Notes under the pieces: generated by a model
Seen by the model: the letters and a program-made list of their open reading frames with translations, nothing else
The model's database searches: none
Told to the model about the DNA's origin: nothing
Position numbers and translations under genes: made by a program
Shown here: positions 32,919 through 46,464 of the stretch, piece after piece
Position numbering within the stretch: position 1 is the stretch's first letter
Layout: every line of letters starts with the position of its first letter
Source of the DNA: Xenopus tropicalis
Lineage: Eukaryota; Chordata; Amphibia; Anura; Pipidae
Direction of reading: 5' to 3'
Length of the DNA: 64,000 bases
Assembly: GCF_000004195.4 (NCBI RefSeq)
Contig: NC_030685.2
Span: 58,156,048 to 58,220,047, forward strand

Positions 32919-33345
32919 CTCTAGTCTATGGGGTGGCCTCTGGTGTGCTATTATGGGAAAAAAGAACATCCCCCATCTGCCTATAATCCCCTCTAATGTA
33001 TTTGTAAAGAGTAATCATGTCCCCACGTAAGCGCCTTTTTCCAGAGAAAACAACCCCAACCTCGACAGTCTCACCTCATAGTTTAAATCTCCCATCCCCT
33101 TTACCAGTTTAGTTGCACGTCTCTGCACTCTCTCCAGCTCATTAATATCCTTCTTAAGGACTGGAGCCCAAAACTGCACTGCATACTCAAGGTGAGGCCT
33201 TACCAGGGACCTATAAAGCGGCAAAATTATGTTCTCATCCCTTGAGTCAATGCCCTTTTTTATACAAGACAGCACTTTATTTGCTTTAGTAGCCACAGAA
33301 TGACACTGCCTGGAATTAGACAACTTGTTATCTAACACTATTGAT

Positions 33346-36107
33346 CCATGGAATTAAATTATCCACTGCAGCTCCTCATCATTTGATCTTCTTGGGCCAT
33401 CTTTTTGGGTGTCTGTGGCATGCACATGCTCAGTGAGCTCTGGGCTGTTGAGAGAACAGCCCAGGGAAGTTTAGAGGTTGTCCGAAATACTGTAATAAAA
33501 AGTTCAAAGTAAGGTTACATTTGTCATAGGAGACAAGTGATGAGAATTTATTCTGATTTAGAATACACTGGTTTCTCTATGCTGCCATGTAATATGAATA
33601 TGATATAAGTGCTTGTCAGGCTTGTATCATTAATTTTTTATTATATTAATAAAAAAATGGGGAGCTAATGGGGGAATCTTTGGAGGCACAAATCTTCAAT
33701 GCCAAAGGGCTGTGGTGGCCTTGGGCTAATACAGAAGCCTAAAAGGTAAGGTGCATCTTGTATAGGCCAATTCTTTGTTCGGCTTCCTTAAGGGCAAGTT
33801 AGTTATATGGTTGTAATATACAGACTCAAGAGGGCTCAAATAGCCAAAAAGCTCCAAATCAAGAGTGACAATTATCTTTTAGACATCCATGGTAATCAGC
33901 ATCACATAATTTTAGAGGGTAAATGTTGAGTCGGTCACACAAGTATTTATAGTTTGATTGGAAGATATGTGGAAAACACTTGGAGAGTAGATCAGCTGTA
34001 TAACTGTATTATATAGGACTGAATAGGGGTCTTTCTTGACTCCATGGGTGCAACTGCAAGAGCACTAAGGGGTACAATCCCCTCTTGAATGGAACTCTGC
34101 CTGATGCCAGCAGCATTCCATTGACAGGGCAGTCCACAGGTCTCTTTGCTCAGAAACAGATTGCAGAAGTTTGTGGCTATTTGCATTTGTAGCAAAAGTG
34201 TAAATAAAATGCCCAATTGCAGCCTTTTTTGCACACGATGTGGGACACTGCAAATGAGCCCAAATATATATGAGCATTTGGTTAGTGTTGGTCCATGTAC
34301 AGACCATTGGTGATTAGAAATTGGGCCAGTGCCATCCACTGGCAACAGAATATGGCACAGTTTGGAGGTAATAGAACTGGAATTGCCTTGTGTCTAGGTG
34401 GTCACAGGTGAACTCCGCTACCCTTTCATTGCAAAAGTGTGTTGCCTGGAGCAATTCTTACTGACATTTGTAAAGCATTTAGTCATTGCTACAATAAGAT
34501 CAGGGTTTGTAACTCTATATGTAACTATATATGCATGGGTGTACCAATAGAGGCAGACCCTGTAGGATCCTATGCTTTGTATGTGACTTACAATTTCAGT
34601 TTAGTGTGAGTGCAGATCATCTTCTCCAAGGTTAATTGGGTAGAGAGGATTCCTAAAAAGATTCTACTTGGGTGCTGCGTTTCTGATTCTATTTTAATGT
34701 AAGTAGAGCTCCACACCTGAGAATCTTTATTGTGCGTGAATGGCCTTTGTGAGCTATTGGTATTCCTATTTCAAGATACCAAGCAGAATTTGTTTTTTCT
34801 CTTGCATTCGCCATTTCTTCTTCTTTGTAAAAAGTTTGGACTTGAGTTATGTCACATAAATTGGATATAGCTCCATTTTAACAGCCAAGTGGTTACCTTG
34901 GTCAATTGCTACTAAGATGCTCAACATAGAAATTATATCAGATAAAAAATCAGGCAATAGAAGCAAATTAAAGGTTACACACTAATTAAAGTTAATAAGG
35001 TCTAACCTATGCTGATAATACATTACTCTGGGAAGAACCCGATGGCTTCAAGGATTTGATCTTTTCTGTGCAGTTATAATTGCTCTGTATCCTAACAAGA
35101 TGGGAACCAGCTTATAATACACAAATGGGGAAAGAAAAAGAAATTGAAACATTTAATAATATTAAATTTCTTTTTACCAGCATTTTTACTGAGCAAATGG
35201 GAAAATGCAGCTGGCAAGTGTCCCTGATAGTGACTGATGGCCTTCAGGCTGTGGTCTCATCATTGGGTCGGCTATCAATAGGCAGATTCTAATATAGTAA
35301 AAGCTATGGGCAGAGCTAACTTTGGGGAAACCATCGCTGTACCCCAACAATAGAATTAAGGAATCCCCCAAACTAAAATGCATATAGAGTTGTTGCTTTA
35401 ATATTAGTACTCTTTACTTGTATTGTTCATTTCATTCAGGTCACCCAGTTAAACAATCAGAACAGCAGGATGGAAAGTTGAGCTGCAGCTAAAACTTTTT
35501 GACAAATCCATGTAGATATTTTTTTAAGAACTGCAGGATTATTGGTCTAAATACACCCCTGGCTGGCCATACACGCCAGATGGGCAAGCAGTAGTTGTAT
35601 GTACAGTATTTGTTTCTTTTTTTTGGATTCAGTGCATTGGGGTAAGGTGAAACCTCTGTCTGTTTGTGTGTGGCTGGAATTATTAATTAGGCATGCAGAC
35701 TCATTTATGTGTATATGCTTAATTTAGCAACCTGCAGTAAGGTTGGCTGAGATGTAATAGCAAGTAAGCCCTGGAATCTTACTACTACATACTTCTGTCT
35801 ATAATCAGCTACCAGGCTCCAAAGTTTTTGGGCTCCAGGAACTACTACTGTTGGTATAGTACAGGTATGTTGTATACAGGGGGCATCTAAAAATATTTTA
35901 GTTACTTCCAATAAATTTTATCATTATGCACAGGGCTATAACTATACCCTAATAATAGGATATTTTCATTCCAAATTCAGATGGTTTAGCTTGAAAAGGA
36001 CAGCAAGAATAATCTATATATACTGTATAGACAAGAAATATGATGGTGAATGAACAGAAATTATTTAGAAAGAAAACACAAAAAATGGACATTAACATAC
36101 TGTACAC
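33346..36107. other. No gene seen
   Basis: Frames up to 117 codons (34345-33992, minus) show no domain. GGCCATACACGCCAGATGGG at 35574 resembles one end of the 3296 MITE family. Confidence 0.45.
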
Positions 36108-36110
36108 ATA

Positions 36111-36323
36111 GAGGCAGATTTATCAAAATGTGAGCTTAATACATAAAACCTCACCCACATCCTATTCATTCCTACTGAATTTTTAGAAGTGTATTTATTA
36201 ATGGGTGAAAGTTAGAACTCACCTTTTGATAAAAACACTTCTAAAAATCACATAGGAATGAATAGAATGTAGGTGAGTTTTTATGTATTGAGCGCTAAAT
36301 TCACATTTTGATAAATGTGCCCC
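36111..36323. mobile_element. Short MITE with a 3-bp ATA duplication
   Basis: The ends GAGGCAGATTTATCAAAATG and CATTTTGATAAATGTGCCCC are inverted, and the arms match over most of the 213 bp. ATA is found at 36108-36110 and 36324-36326. Confidence 0.88.
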
Positions 36324-36580
36324 ATAGTTTGTAACTCTATTATGTGATTGCACCAATATTTTTGCAACTGTCACTCCCTGCCAAAAACTATTGTGAGCAG
36401 AATTGATCTGCTTACTCAACATATTTATATTGGTAGGTGTCTCCTTATTCCTTCCTCTGCTGATTCAGGGATATCTCATTAATAGTATTGAATGCCACAG
36501 TGCCCCAGTGGACAAAACAAAGACAGAATTTGCACCATCCCAAATCAAACTGTCAACAATTAGTGCTGCCCAAACCATTA

Positions 36581-36910
36581 GGCTGATGCCACACGTGGCG
36601 TAGGGCTGATTTTTTCGGCAAGCGGAAAAACGCTTGCCGAAAATTCAGCCCTACGCCTGCTACTTGTGTTCCTGCATCCGAATGAATGGAATACGCTCGG
36701 GTGCAGGCACATGTAGCCGATATACGCATGAAAACGTGAGAGAATGCAAAGTCTTGAGTTTTTATGCGTATATCGGCTACATGTGCCTGCACCCGAGCGT
36801 ATTCCATTCATTCGGGTGCAGGCACAAGTAGCAGGCGTAGGGCTGAATTTTCGGCAAGCGTTTTTCCGCTTGCCGAAAAAATCAGCCCTACGCCATGTGT
36901 GGCATCAGCC
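36581..36910. mobile_element. Palindromic MITE with GGCTGATGCC ends, TTA duplication
   Basis: The ends GGCTGATGCCACACG and TGTGGCATCAGCC are inverted and flanked by TTA at 36578-36580 and 36911-36913. Each arm itself contains a smaller hairpin (CGGCAAGCGGAAAAACGCTTGCCG), so the element can form a nested cruciform. Arms are nearly identical. Confidence 0.9.
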
Positions 36911-36913
36911 TTA

Positions 36914-38428
36914 GCATCTCCATAGTAAGAATACATTATTCTGTTACATGAGCTATCTGTTGCTGTTCTGCTGAATTTGATTGGTTGTTCATTGTAAACG
37001 AGGAAGCAGAATTGACAACAAACTGTTTCAAGAAAGCAAATCTTCCTACATCAGGTCATACATAATATATTCTTGTAATTAGCCTTCTGATGTTTTGTCA
37101 TGTGCTGATAGTTGCGTTGAAATATTTCACCTCCAAATACCAATTGTAAGGATATTCTTAGTCACAGAGGAATTAATTGGCACATAAATGTCTGAAGTCA
37201 CAGGCCAAGTGATTTTCTACAAGCCAACGAGATCAGCTGGCTTATAATTACCTTATACCACAGTTGTATACTGTCTATTTAAAGACATTTGCATGGAAGA
37301 TACACCTCACGTTACACAGGGTTTTCCTTTCAAATCATCTTTTTTGGGTGAAATGTTTGACCTTAGTTGTGTTAGGTGGTATTGCTTGCATGGGAAGATT
37401 GTTTTGCTTTACAGAGCTGATGGTCTGGTTTCACGTGGCAATTACAGTGCTTTGTTGTAATGAGCTCTACATCACTAAGCTGCCCATTCACTTCAAAGTC
37501 CTATTAGAAAACCTGACAGAAAAGGCAATTTCTCTGCAAAGAAAAGCCCAGCAATGTCCCCTGAGCAGAGGGGGCTATTCTTATAGCAGTGAAACACATA
37601 TGGACCATTTGGTGGAATGGTGTAGCACAATGAAGGGGTTAAAAATGAAAGGAAGGAAATCAAAATATTTTGCAGGGGCAGATAAACGAAAAATCTTATA
37701 TCTTAACAGAACCTGAGATTCACCGTATTTTTACTAGGCTTATGCATTGACCAGTAAGACTTATTATGGTTTGTAGGCTTTGGGCTCACAATCTGCTTTA
37801 CCAAACAGTGCATGGAGATGCCTGTCTCATACTGTTGGTCATAGAAAAACCCCATGCAATGTGCTGTAATGCAAAATGGTAAGAAAATGCCCATAATCCA
37901 CCCATGTTGTGGCCATAATGACTCAGATACAAAGTGCACTAGATCTTTACTTGCATGATACTCATCACTGTGTATTTATACTGAAAGGTTACAGTATTGG
38001 TGAGCTAAAAGACCAGTAGTGGTGAGCTAAAAGACCAGTAGTGGTGAGCTGGATAAGTAGGATATGGTATATAATTTAGAGGCCTATCCTAATAGTTGTC
38101 AGACCAGTAGTGGCTGGATGAGTAGGATGGGAAATACGTTTTGGAGGCCTATTCAGTTATCAATAGGCAGATATTCTGGCATTTAACTTTTAGTGGTATA
38201 CAGAAGCTCCAGTGCACCCATGGGACCTCAGCAGACAATTTCACACAGACCATAATGGATTCCCATTGGATCACAGTCTGTGCAAACAGATTAAACAGCA
38301 TGTGTATCAGTTATTGGTAAATCGGACATCAAGCAGATCATTGCTATTGGCTATTCATGTGAGTAAGAAAACTGTATATTATGTAGTTATCCGGCCCCTT
38401 GCAAACGTTAGCCTTTATACAGCAACTC
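36914..38428. other. No gene seen
   Basis: A 150-codon plus-strand frame (37264-37716) carries hydrophobic stretches (LTLVVLGGIACMG, HVAITVLCC) but no recognised family, no clear start context and no splice pattern. The 22-bp tandem repeat is listed separately. Confidence 0.4.
37999..38054. repeat. 22-bp tandem repeat
   Basis: GGTGAGCTAAAAGACCAGTA plus GT occurs twice exactly and a third time in part. A diverged version (AGACCAGTAGTGGCTGGATG) follows at 38101. Confidence 0.9.
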
Positions 38429-38431
38429 TAA

Positions 38432-38939
38432 GGGGCTGATTTACTAAGACACGATTTCGAATCCGAATTGGAAAAATTCCGATTGGAAACAAACATTTTG
38501 CGACTTTTTCGTATTTTTTGCGATTTTTTCGGCGTCTTTACGAATTTTGCATAAAAACGCGAGTTTTTCGGCGTCTTTACGATTTTTGCGTAAAAACTCA
38601 AGTTTTTTCGGCGTCTTTACGAAAGTTGCGCAAAGTCACAATTTTTTCGTAGCGTTAACACTTGCGCGCAAAGTCGCGCCTTTTTCGTAGCGTTAAAACT
38701 TAAAAGGCGCGACGTTTCGCGCAAGTTTTAACGCTACGAAAAAATCGCGACTTTGCGCAACTTTCGTAATGGCTACGAAAAACTCGCGTTTTTACGCAAA
38801 AATCGTAAAGACGCCGAAAAACTCGCGTTTTTACGCAAAAAACGTAAAGACGCCGAAAAAAATCGCAAAATTACCGATCATTACGAAAAAAACGCAATCG
38901 GACGCATTCGGCCTGTTCGTGGGTTAGTAAATGTGCCCC
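38432..38939. mobile_element. Inverted-repeat MITE with GGGGC ends, TAA duplication
   Basis: The ends are GGGGCTGATTTACTAA and TTAGTAAATGTGCCCC. TAA flanks both sides (38429-38431, 38940-38942). The arms are built from short related blocks (CGTCTTTACGA, GCGAGTTTTTCGGCGTC) and fold back around 38685. CpG content is much higher than in the neighbourhood. The 3-bp TAA duplication fits PIF/Harbinger-like MITEs. Confidence 0.88.
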
Positions 38940-38942
38940 TAA

Positions 38943-40072
38943 GTCATCTGCATTTTATTATAAGAAAAACATATTTTACTGTGTACAGGGAACCTGTCAT
39001 TACAAATTTAGTATTTTCATTCTGAGAAATGTTGTAAAATTATGCAGATTTGCCTCAACACCCTGATGAACCTGTTAATTCCTATTAATCCCTGCTGTGA
39101 CAGAAATGAAATGTGATTTGTGTCATACGGTGTTTCTCTCTGGGTGGTTTCATAATGGCTCCTCGGATGTAAAGGTCCTCGGTGAGTAACTTGCCCAGTA
39201 TGTGAATTATTCATGCCAGCTCATGATTAGAGGCCCTTGCTCTAGAAAGTTGCATTCAGGCGCCACTCGTGTCATTTCTTCATAAACAGGCGTTGAAAGC
39301 TAAATTAACTCTGTTTGAACGTTTAACTTCCGCTCATTTTATATTAAGCAGGCAGCGCGGTACAAGGTCTCTGCTTATTCTACATACTGAACAATCCTCG
39401 GCCTATGGCCACCATAGCTGCCCTTGCTCATATGTACCGATTCCAATGCTCAAAATAAAATGTATATCTTAATGGGGTATATTTTTTTTAATATTAGTGC
39501 TGCTACTTTGCCTCCAGAGGGAAACCCTGGTTTAGTATTTTTTTATTCTTTTCCCTTTGTCATTATTATTATTATGATGCAGGCAGGTCTTGAAAAGAGA
39601 ACAGGGAGTCCCTGGCAATGAAAGAACGCTCAGTCCCCTTTAAGGGCTGAATATCACATGTCCTGTTGCCCTTATAGCTGCTTTTAATTTACAACTACCA
39701 GGACTAGCAACAACCAGAAAGGTTGAAACCTGCAGGTTGGACATCCCCTGTGTATATACTTAAATTACCTAACCATTCTTACAGCATATAAAATGTCCTT
39801 TTGTACTTTTTAAAATTTCCTAAAGTGGCCCCCACTGGACCGTAAATGCGCAGCCTCCCTTAAATACATTACTGATACTACTTTCCATTCTTTTTTACTA
39901 ATTGTTTTTGCTGATTATTAAAAAAAAAAATGAAGGTCTGGGGCTGAGAGATCAGGAGGTATTTTATTTACACAAAAAAGTATATGATTTTAGAATAATC
40001 CATTATAGCACTTAGCTATGGAATATAAACAGTGCAGAGTATTGCCCTATACTGAAAGAGAGATGTTTATAC
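38943..40072. other. No gene seen
   Basis: Intron-like DNA with an ATT run at about 39562. No feature recognised. Confidence 0.5.
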
Positions 40073-40075
40073 TAA

Positions 40076-40367
40076 GGGGGAGATTTATTAAGACACGAAC
40101 GCTCCAAGCATATTTTTTGACAATTTTTTCACACTTGCGTGACTTTTTCGTACACTTGCGTGAAAAATTCGCGCAAGGTTCTGCCGCTGTTTACAATCGT
40201 TTGGTACAAAAATTTGGTGACTTTCGGATTGCCAATACGATATTATCGTGACTAATATGATTTTTTCGTAAGCATTTTTGTGATACTTGCGATCTTCAGA
40301 AATGATCGTATCCAATCCGAATTTTTCCCATTCGGGATTCAAACTGGTGTTTTAATGAATCGGCCCC
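40076..40367. mobile_element. MITE with GGGGGAGATTTATTAAGACA end, TAA duplication
   Basis: The ends GGGGGAGATTTATTAA and TTTTAATGAATCGGCCCC are imperfectly inverted. TAA flanks both sides (40073-40075, 40368-40370). The ends and inner motifs (CACTTGCGTGACTTTTTCGT) resemble the 38432 element. Confidence 0.82.
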
Positions 40368-40370
40368 TAA

Positions 40371-42724
40371 GTATGCACCAAATGCACAATTTTGTAAAAT
40401 CCTTAGCTGAATCAGAACCTAGGGTAAGGAAGAGTTAAAAAGAACTTTTTCACAAATTCTTTGTTCATGTGACCAAAAGTCATGCGATTTTAAGGGTTTG
40501 CATTTGGTTTAGGCATTTTGGTCAATCAGTGCATCCTGAGAGCACAGGATGGGAAGACGACAGTTAGGAAAGTACAGCTATGTTAGTGCACAACCTGATA
40601 GGGCCCCACAGAAGAGCAGGTGACTGGGCACCTTTAAGAACACCGTGTTCCGTTGCTGTTCTCCTCTCTTCTTTTTCCAGCTTTCAATGTCTTGACAGAA
40701 TCCAGTACAGATATGTATATCCAGTACAGGAACCGTATTACAGTACATATAAATTCATTTATATGGCTAGGAACAGAACATAATCAGGCAGCCACTTTAA
40801 AATCAATATGGAAAAACAGAAGGTGAATAACTGGCATGTGAATGTGTTTACTAGGGATCATAATCATACTGAAAGCACAGGAGCTGTGTGTTACCAATGG
40901 AGTGAGGCATCTAAAGAACCAGAGTTTAGTGTGTCAGTGCTTACATACCGGGAACCAATTTGCAGCACAATCTTCTCATAAACAATATTATATAGTGTCA
41001 CACGCTGGCTGCAAATATATATGGATTTTTTACATCTCCCAGGGCTGTGCCATCATCATTATGCAGAATGTTATCCTATAGGTTGAACCACTACTTACAT
41101 CATTGCATGAGATTGTGCAGAAATATCTGAATAAAATAAATATATAGAGAGATCATCAGTATCACGCCATTTTTCCATTTGAAATGAATGATGTGTACTG
41201 TAGCAGGCTGTTATGTTTGCTCCATCTGTGTATGTATAGGATTCCATTTCCCTATGTGATGGGCTCATAATGAGAAATGGATGAGGGGACAGGGCTTCCT
41301 TGTTTGTTCCTTTTAAAGGAAACACCCATAAAACATATACTTTAAACCTTCACTACTATAAAAAACTAAATGCCAGTCTGCTTTATTTTTCATTAACAAA
41401 ATAGATGTTGCAAGAACATAACTGCTTCCTTGTCATATTGGATAGAATTAGAGCAACAAATCTCACAAGACTTACAGTAAGATCCTGGAACGTTCACATA
41501 AAAACGTATTTACAGAACAGTATAAATACCTACGTGAAGGCTCCCAAATTGTGGGCTGACACCCTGGTGGCCCAGTCTGAAGGCCAGTTAGAGGCAGATC
41601 TGGGGAGAAAGTATATTTCTCTCCTACATACAGACCAGCTTGAAGGTCACTTAGAGCAAGATTTGTGATGAACATATATTTCACATATTGTTAACCTTAT
41701 TGGAGCTATGGGGAACCCTAGTGAAACGTTGGGCCTTAAAGGGGGTGCTTGAATTAAATAAGCATAGCCATATTTGGCTATAAATACAACCAGTTATTTT
41801 GGGATTGAGTAACCAAGGTGGAGCTGACCATGTCTGTTACCTGCAGGCTAAACTAACCCTCTCCTATATTAAAATATTGTTTTCTTGTTAGGGAAACAAT
41901 TGGCTGGTTATAGCAAGCTACCATGCAATATGTAATGTTGGCCTGATACTGGTGGCTTTATTATTACTGTTATATAAGAATAAACACGCGGCTATTTGCA
42001 ATCACTCTTACATTGTCGGCTTGGCTCAGGACTGTACCCATTTATCACCCTTCTGGAGCAACAGTGAAATTTACGGGGGGCACGCAGAGGAAGCTGGATT
42101 AGATCTGCTAAAGCAGTCTTTGAAGGAGGAAGAATAAATAGCCTTTCAAGTACATTATCTCACGGCTGCCGCTCATAAATTTCTACTAATCATAAAAACA
42201 ATCACTGCTGGCTGAGCCTAAGCAGAGCTTGTGGGATAAGGGCAATGATGTGGAGTTTTGAGAAAATCTGAGGGGTCATTTACAACTGCACAGTGTGAAA
42301 ATGTAATTTCAGGCACAGTTTGCCTTGTTTTTGACCCACAGTGCAGTGTTTTCCCCAAATGCAATGGTCGCTCCAAAGGGACATGATTTAATTTGGGTTT
42401 TGGGAGAAATAGGGGGCGTGCATGCAATTCACTTGGCATTAGTCTGGGGTGCCCGATTATGCAAACTGGGAACCTTGGTGCTACCACTTGAAGTCGTTCT
42501 GGTGAGCAGATATAGAATCAATATTATAATATATACAGAGTTGGGGTCACCTCACATAGCATTGGTGTTATCACTAAGTACCCACACTGAATTGATCGTT
42601 CTTTTTTACCACATTGATTTGCACTATATTTTTTCTATTTTTTCTATGTTTATTTCATGCGCTTCTATCAACGCCATTGCACATATTTGGGCCAGGGTTG
42701 CTGTAATTCCAGGGATCCCCAGCA
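40371..42724. other. No gene seen
   Basis: AGTGAAACGTTGGGCC at 41720 recalls the tail of hammerhead-bearing repeats but lacks the CTGANGA box. No other feature recognised. Confidence 0.45.
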
Positions 42725-42728
42725 TTAA

Positions 42729-43156
42729 AGGAGAAGGAAAGTCATTTTGGCATTTTACTGCCAATAGATTTGCCACATTAGTGCCACCTAGAACACTATA
42801 AGTAAAGAGCCCTAGAAGCTTTCTCCGTTTACAGCTGCCATTGTAAATAACTTCTCCTGCTCTAGCTGCTATAGCTGAAATCACACATTCCTAAGGGTGG
42901 GGGAGGGAGTTCTTAGCATTGTTATGGGAGGGGGGAGTAGGAGAGAGGAGAGAGCTGCACAGACTCTGGCCACAGGAATAAAGGATGTTTCTGAGAGAGG
43001 AAGTCAGACACCCAAACAACATGTTTACAAAAATAGATACAAGACAGCCTCTGTTTCTTTTGATAGAGGACTCAGTGCAGCATTTCTGTGAGTTCTGGCT
43101 GTATTTACATAGACCTTTTTGATAAAGCTTACTTAGTTTTTACCTTTCCTTCTCCT
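42729..43156. mobile_element. TTAA-flanked MITE (AGGAGAAGGAAAG ends)
   Basis: AGGAGAAGGAAAG on the left is mirrored by CTTTCCTTCTCCT on the right, with TTAA at 42725-42728 and 43157-43160. Ends of this kind are typical of the Xenopus T2/Kolobok MITE group, from memory. Confidence 0.9.
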
Positions 43157-43219
43157 TTAATATGATTTGTGCAACATTTGTCAGAGAGGCGAGATGGGGG
43201 CAAGTTCATGCGTTATGCA

Positions 43220-43510
43220 TAGAGATGAGCGAATCTATTGGTAGAAAATTTGTGGGAAAAGTTGTGAATGCATTGTAGGCAATTTGTTTTGCAGCAACTC
43301 TTACCATGCAAAATACATTGGCATCTATGGGCATTTTTTTTGCCAACTTATTTTTAGCAGCAACTGTTTCCACAGCAAATTTTTCTATGCAGAACACATT
43401 GGAGTCTATGGGCATTTTTTTCCAACAACGTTGTTGCAGTGAACATTTTTGTGGGTTCAAAATGCAGAATTTCACCACAAATCCATACTTTGAAAACATT
43501 TCACTCACTA
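43220..43510. mobile_element. Diverged relative of the TAGTGATGAGCGAAT family
   Basis: AGAGATGAGCGAATCTATTG at the left and TTTCACTCACTA at the right resemble the family ends. Two internal blocks contain CATTGGCATCTATGGGCATT or CATTGGAGTCTATGGGCATT. No convincing target duplication was found. Confidence 0.6.
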
Positions 43511-46464
43511 GTCATTTTCTTTAGTGTATTGTGGGTGCGGGACCCAGTCTGGATGCTGCACAGATATAGAGCTGTTTCAAACACCAAGATACGAGACCTA
43601 AGTGTATGAAACAGCTCTATATCTTTGCAATAATCCGACTGGCATGTTTTTTATATCACAAATCCCTGATCAATCTTCTTGCTATGACAAGCTCCCCTTT
43701 CCCATCCATGGGTGACGCCAATATCATAGCGCATCGTACAGTTTTCTCGATGACTGTGGACATCAAGGAGAAACTAATGGCCTTTCACTGAGCAGAGCTG
43801 ACCTGCTGTGCAACTTAGAACGCTGAATAACCAAGTGACAAATTGCAAGGCGCCCTCTAAATACATGAGTCATTCTGCGTCATATGTAAATGCTGTCTCT
43901 TATAGTGAGTCAGTCATACAGAGCTAATGTATAGGGTATGGAAGGAACCTGAGCTGAGGGGAGCTGCTAATGTCTCTATTCCCAATATATAAAACAATCA
44001 TACACACAGCATACACATTTTTTTCAGTTTCTTATTGGTTCAGGGATGTACCTTTCCAAATGTTATGTTATGATATGTTATTATTCTCTGCATATGCTAC
44101 AGGGCAGCAATTTGGAGAAGATTTAAGAGAGAGTTAAAGGTTATTCTCACAGGCCATTGATGTGTGCAGTGTGGGACGGTATTATCAGCCTTGGGGGCTG
44201 CAATCACATCGGAGCTGATATTTGCACAGACATAACTACATCTGCCAGCACTATATGTGCTCATTAAATCCTGTGTGCTCTTAAATAACACTATTTCTAT
44301 CAAGCAGGTTCTGCCTATACAGTATAAATTAGAATTATGTCACCTTCTCAGGTGCTTCAACTTGTACGTAAAAAATCAGCATGATGTAACAGCTACAAGT
44401 ATGTTACGTGTAAATGGATATTTTAGACCTGAACATTTCCCCATGTATCTGTAATAATAGGGTTGCTACCTTGCTTTGGGTATAGAAACCCTGGGTTAGC
44501 GTAGAAATAACTATCTTTCCCAAAAGCTTGCCTTTTTGTACTTGCTTCTGCTTTGCTGCTAGATGTTCCATGTGCCCAGTCCAAAATAAGGTTTGACTAG
44601 AGCACTTGACATGCAGTATATGTTGCTTCCAGGGTCATGTTAAAAGGTACAACTCATTGCTTACAAACAAATTAGATTCCTTCTTGGATAATCATGCCCA
44701 AGTTGCAGTGTATGTTTTTCTTACTGCATTTGTGTGCAAATGGCTTCGCTTCCACAGCACAGAGCCAATAATTGCATTAGCGTCCATTCACCTATGGCTA
44801 TGAATAGAAGCCACTAAAGGAACCTTAGATTTCTGCCATGCCCTGGGTTGTAGGAATTCCAGGATTCCCTTGCTTCCATGTATGCAAGTCCATGCAATGA
44901 ATTGGCGCATTGGTGCTTGCATGACAGTTGCTAAGACACATATATGGGCATAGGTACCTTGTAAATAGCATCAATGCATGCTCAATTTTGTGTCAGTTTT
45001 AGTGTTTTGAATCTGTGCTTGGTTTAGTAACTGAACCTCACAGAGATACCCAACATGCTGTTTCTGTATAGATCCCCTTCCTTTTCATGAAATCTGAGCT
45101 CATTCCATCCCTTGTGGTTTTACAGTCTTTAGCTGTAAAGGATCTCCTTCCAACTCCATACCATTTAAATCCAAGGAACATCTACAGAACATACTAGAGC
45201 TAGTTTTTCATCTTGCACTTGGTCTGCTCTTAACATATGGGGGAAGTGGGCCCAGAAAACCAGCCACAAAAGGTTGCATTGAATGGTGGCAGGAAGTATA
45301 ATGTTCTAGCTGTTTCAAAATCCATGATTACAGGAAGGATGATATCATTCTACTTTTAAACTTTAAACTTTTTCTAATTATTGTATGAAAAGTAGAAACA
45401 TACTGTAACTTGAAGAGGAGGCAAAAGAGAAATCATTTTTTTCATGGTTACTGAAGAGTACAATATACATAAAGTGGACATGTACACGTCCATATAACAA
45501 TGGAAAATGGCTCAGAATGTTCTTTTTTAATTTAGAATTATTTAATACTGCAAATATCATGAATGTATAACAGAAGTGCCCCCTGCTGTTTTAGCCTGGC
45601 CGTTGCTGGACAGAAGAACAAATGCTTAAGTTGCTGATACAGGAAGGGTCTTCTGATGCTTCTCTGCCCAGTTCTACTGCATGATATGAATGGAACAAAG
45701 AAGCATCAGGAGACACCTCCTGATATGAATAATTAAAGTAAATTGCAAAAGTGTTTAGAAAGGAATGCTAAATGCCAAATAATTGTAAGGCATATTTCCC
45801 CTTCAACACGTTTTTCTATATAGGAATAAAATCTATATTTATGACTCATTTGTGATCACAAAAACCAGGAATATTCTAAGTTTGTACCATATAATAAACC
45901 TTGTTCAGAGTGTTGCTTATTATTTAGCAAAATTATTATTTATAGTTGATAATAGAATTGGTGTGTTTATCATCAGAAATACTTGCAATAGTAGCTAAAT
46001 AGTTGCTGTAGCTGACAAAAAGGTGTAAATCCATCAACCATATAAAGTGCCCCTTACATACTGGCTCTGTGATATATACCTTTCATACATTCCAGTTCCT
46101 GCCATGTTACCTATTTAATCAAGGGAAACACAATGACAACCTGGATCAATTTTCATTGAAATGGGTAGAAAAAAATCTATTCTGTTTAGGGTTGCACTCG
46201 CGACATTTCCTGTATTCTAGAGGCCCGGCCAATAAGAGTGGTATCACTCCAACTTGTGTGCACCCTGTGAACGTGGGTGCTCTCCATAAGGACTCTGATG
46301 CTCAACTGAGCACCCAGTGCTGGATTTTGCTGAAGAATACTTTATTTTCATATCTGCCCAGTACAGGTAAACATTCTATTTTAGCTAAAAATGATGTGAA
46401 CGTATTTGCCAAAAGATAGCGAGCTCAATACATTCTGCCCAACATGTATCCCATATCGGAAAAA
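43511..46464. other. No gene seen
   Basis: AAACAGCTCTATATCT at 43609 mirrors AGATATAGAGCTGTTT at 43562, a 16-bp inverted repeat about 30 bp apart. A 116-codon frame at 46069-46419 has no recognised domain. Confidence 0.45.

Larger units (their letters stand above)
31855..33345 (-). mobile_element. Second CR1-like LINE copy, decayed and split by a hAT element
   Basis: The piece at 32927-33345 encodes LDNKLSNSRQCHSVATKA and then SCIKKGIDSRDE...LVRPHLEYAVQFWAPVLKKDI, clearly related to the RT C-terminal region of the LINE at 6391-7563. The piece at 31855-32112 encodes its continuation (RRWFFMVMAVRLGNALPSDVVMADSVNAYK) and 3' UTR. The two pieces are collinear once the element at 32121-32918 is removed. 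The subfamily differs from the first copy and the frame is interrupted. Both 5' and 3' limits are approximate. Confidence 0.85.

Noticed and set aside
37264..37716. 150-codon frame with hydrophobic segments
   Set aside because: No recognisable domain, no splice or poly(A) context and no family resemblance; such lengths occur by chance in 64 kb.
41640..41740. A third hammerhead ribozyme
   Set aside because: GAAACGTTGGGCC is present, but no CTGANGA box or matching stem II could be found.
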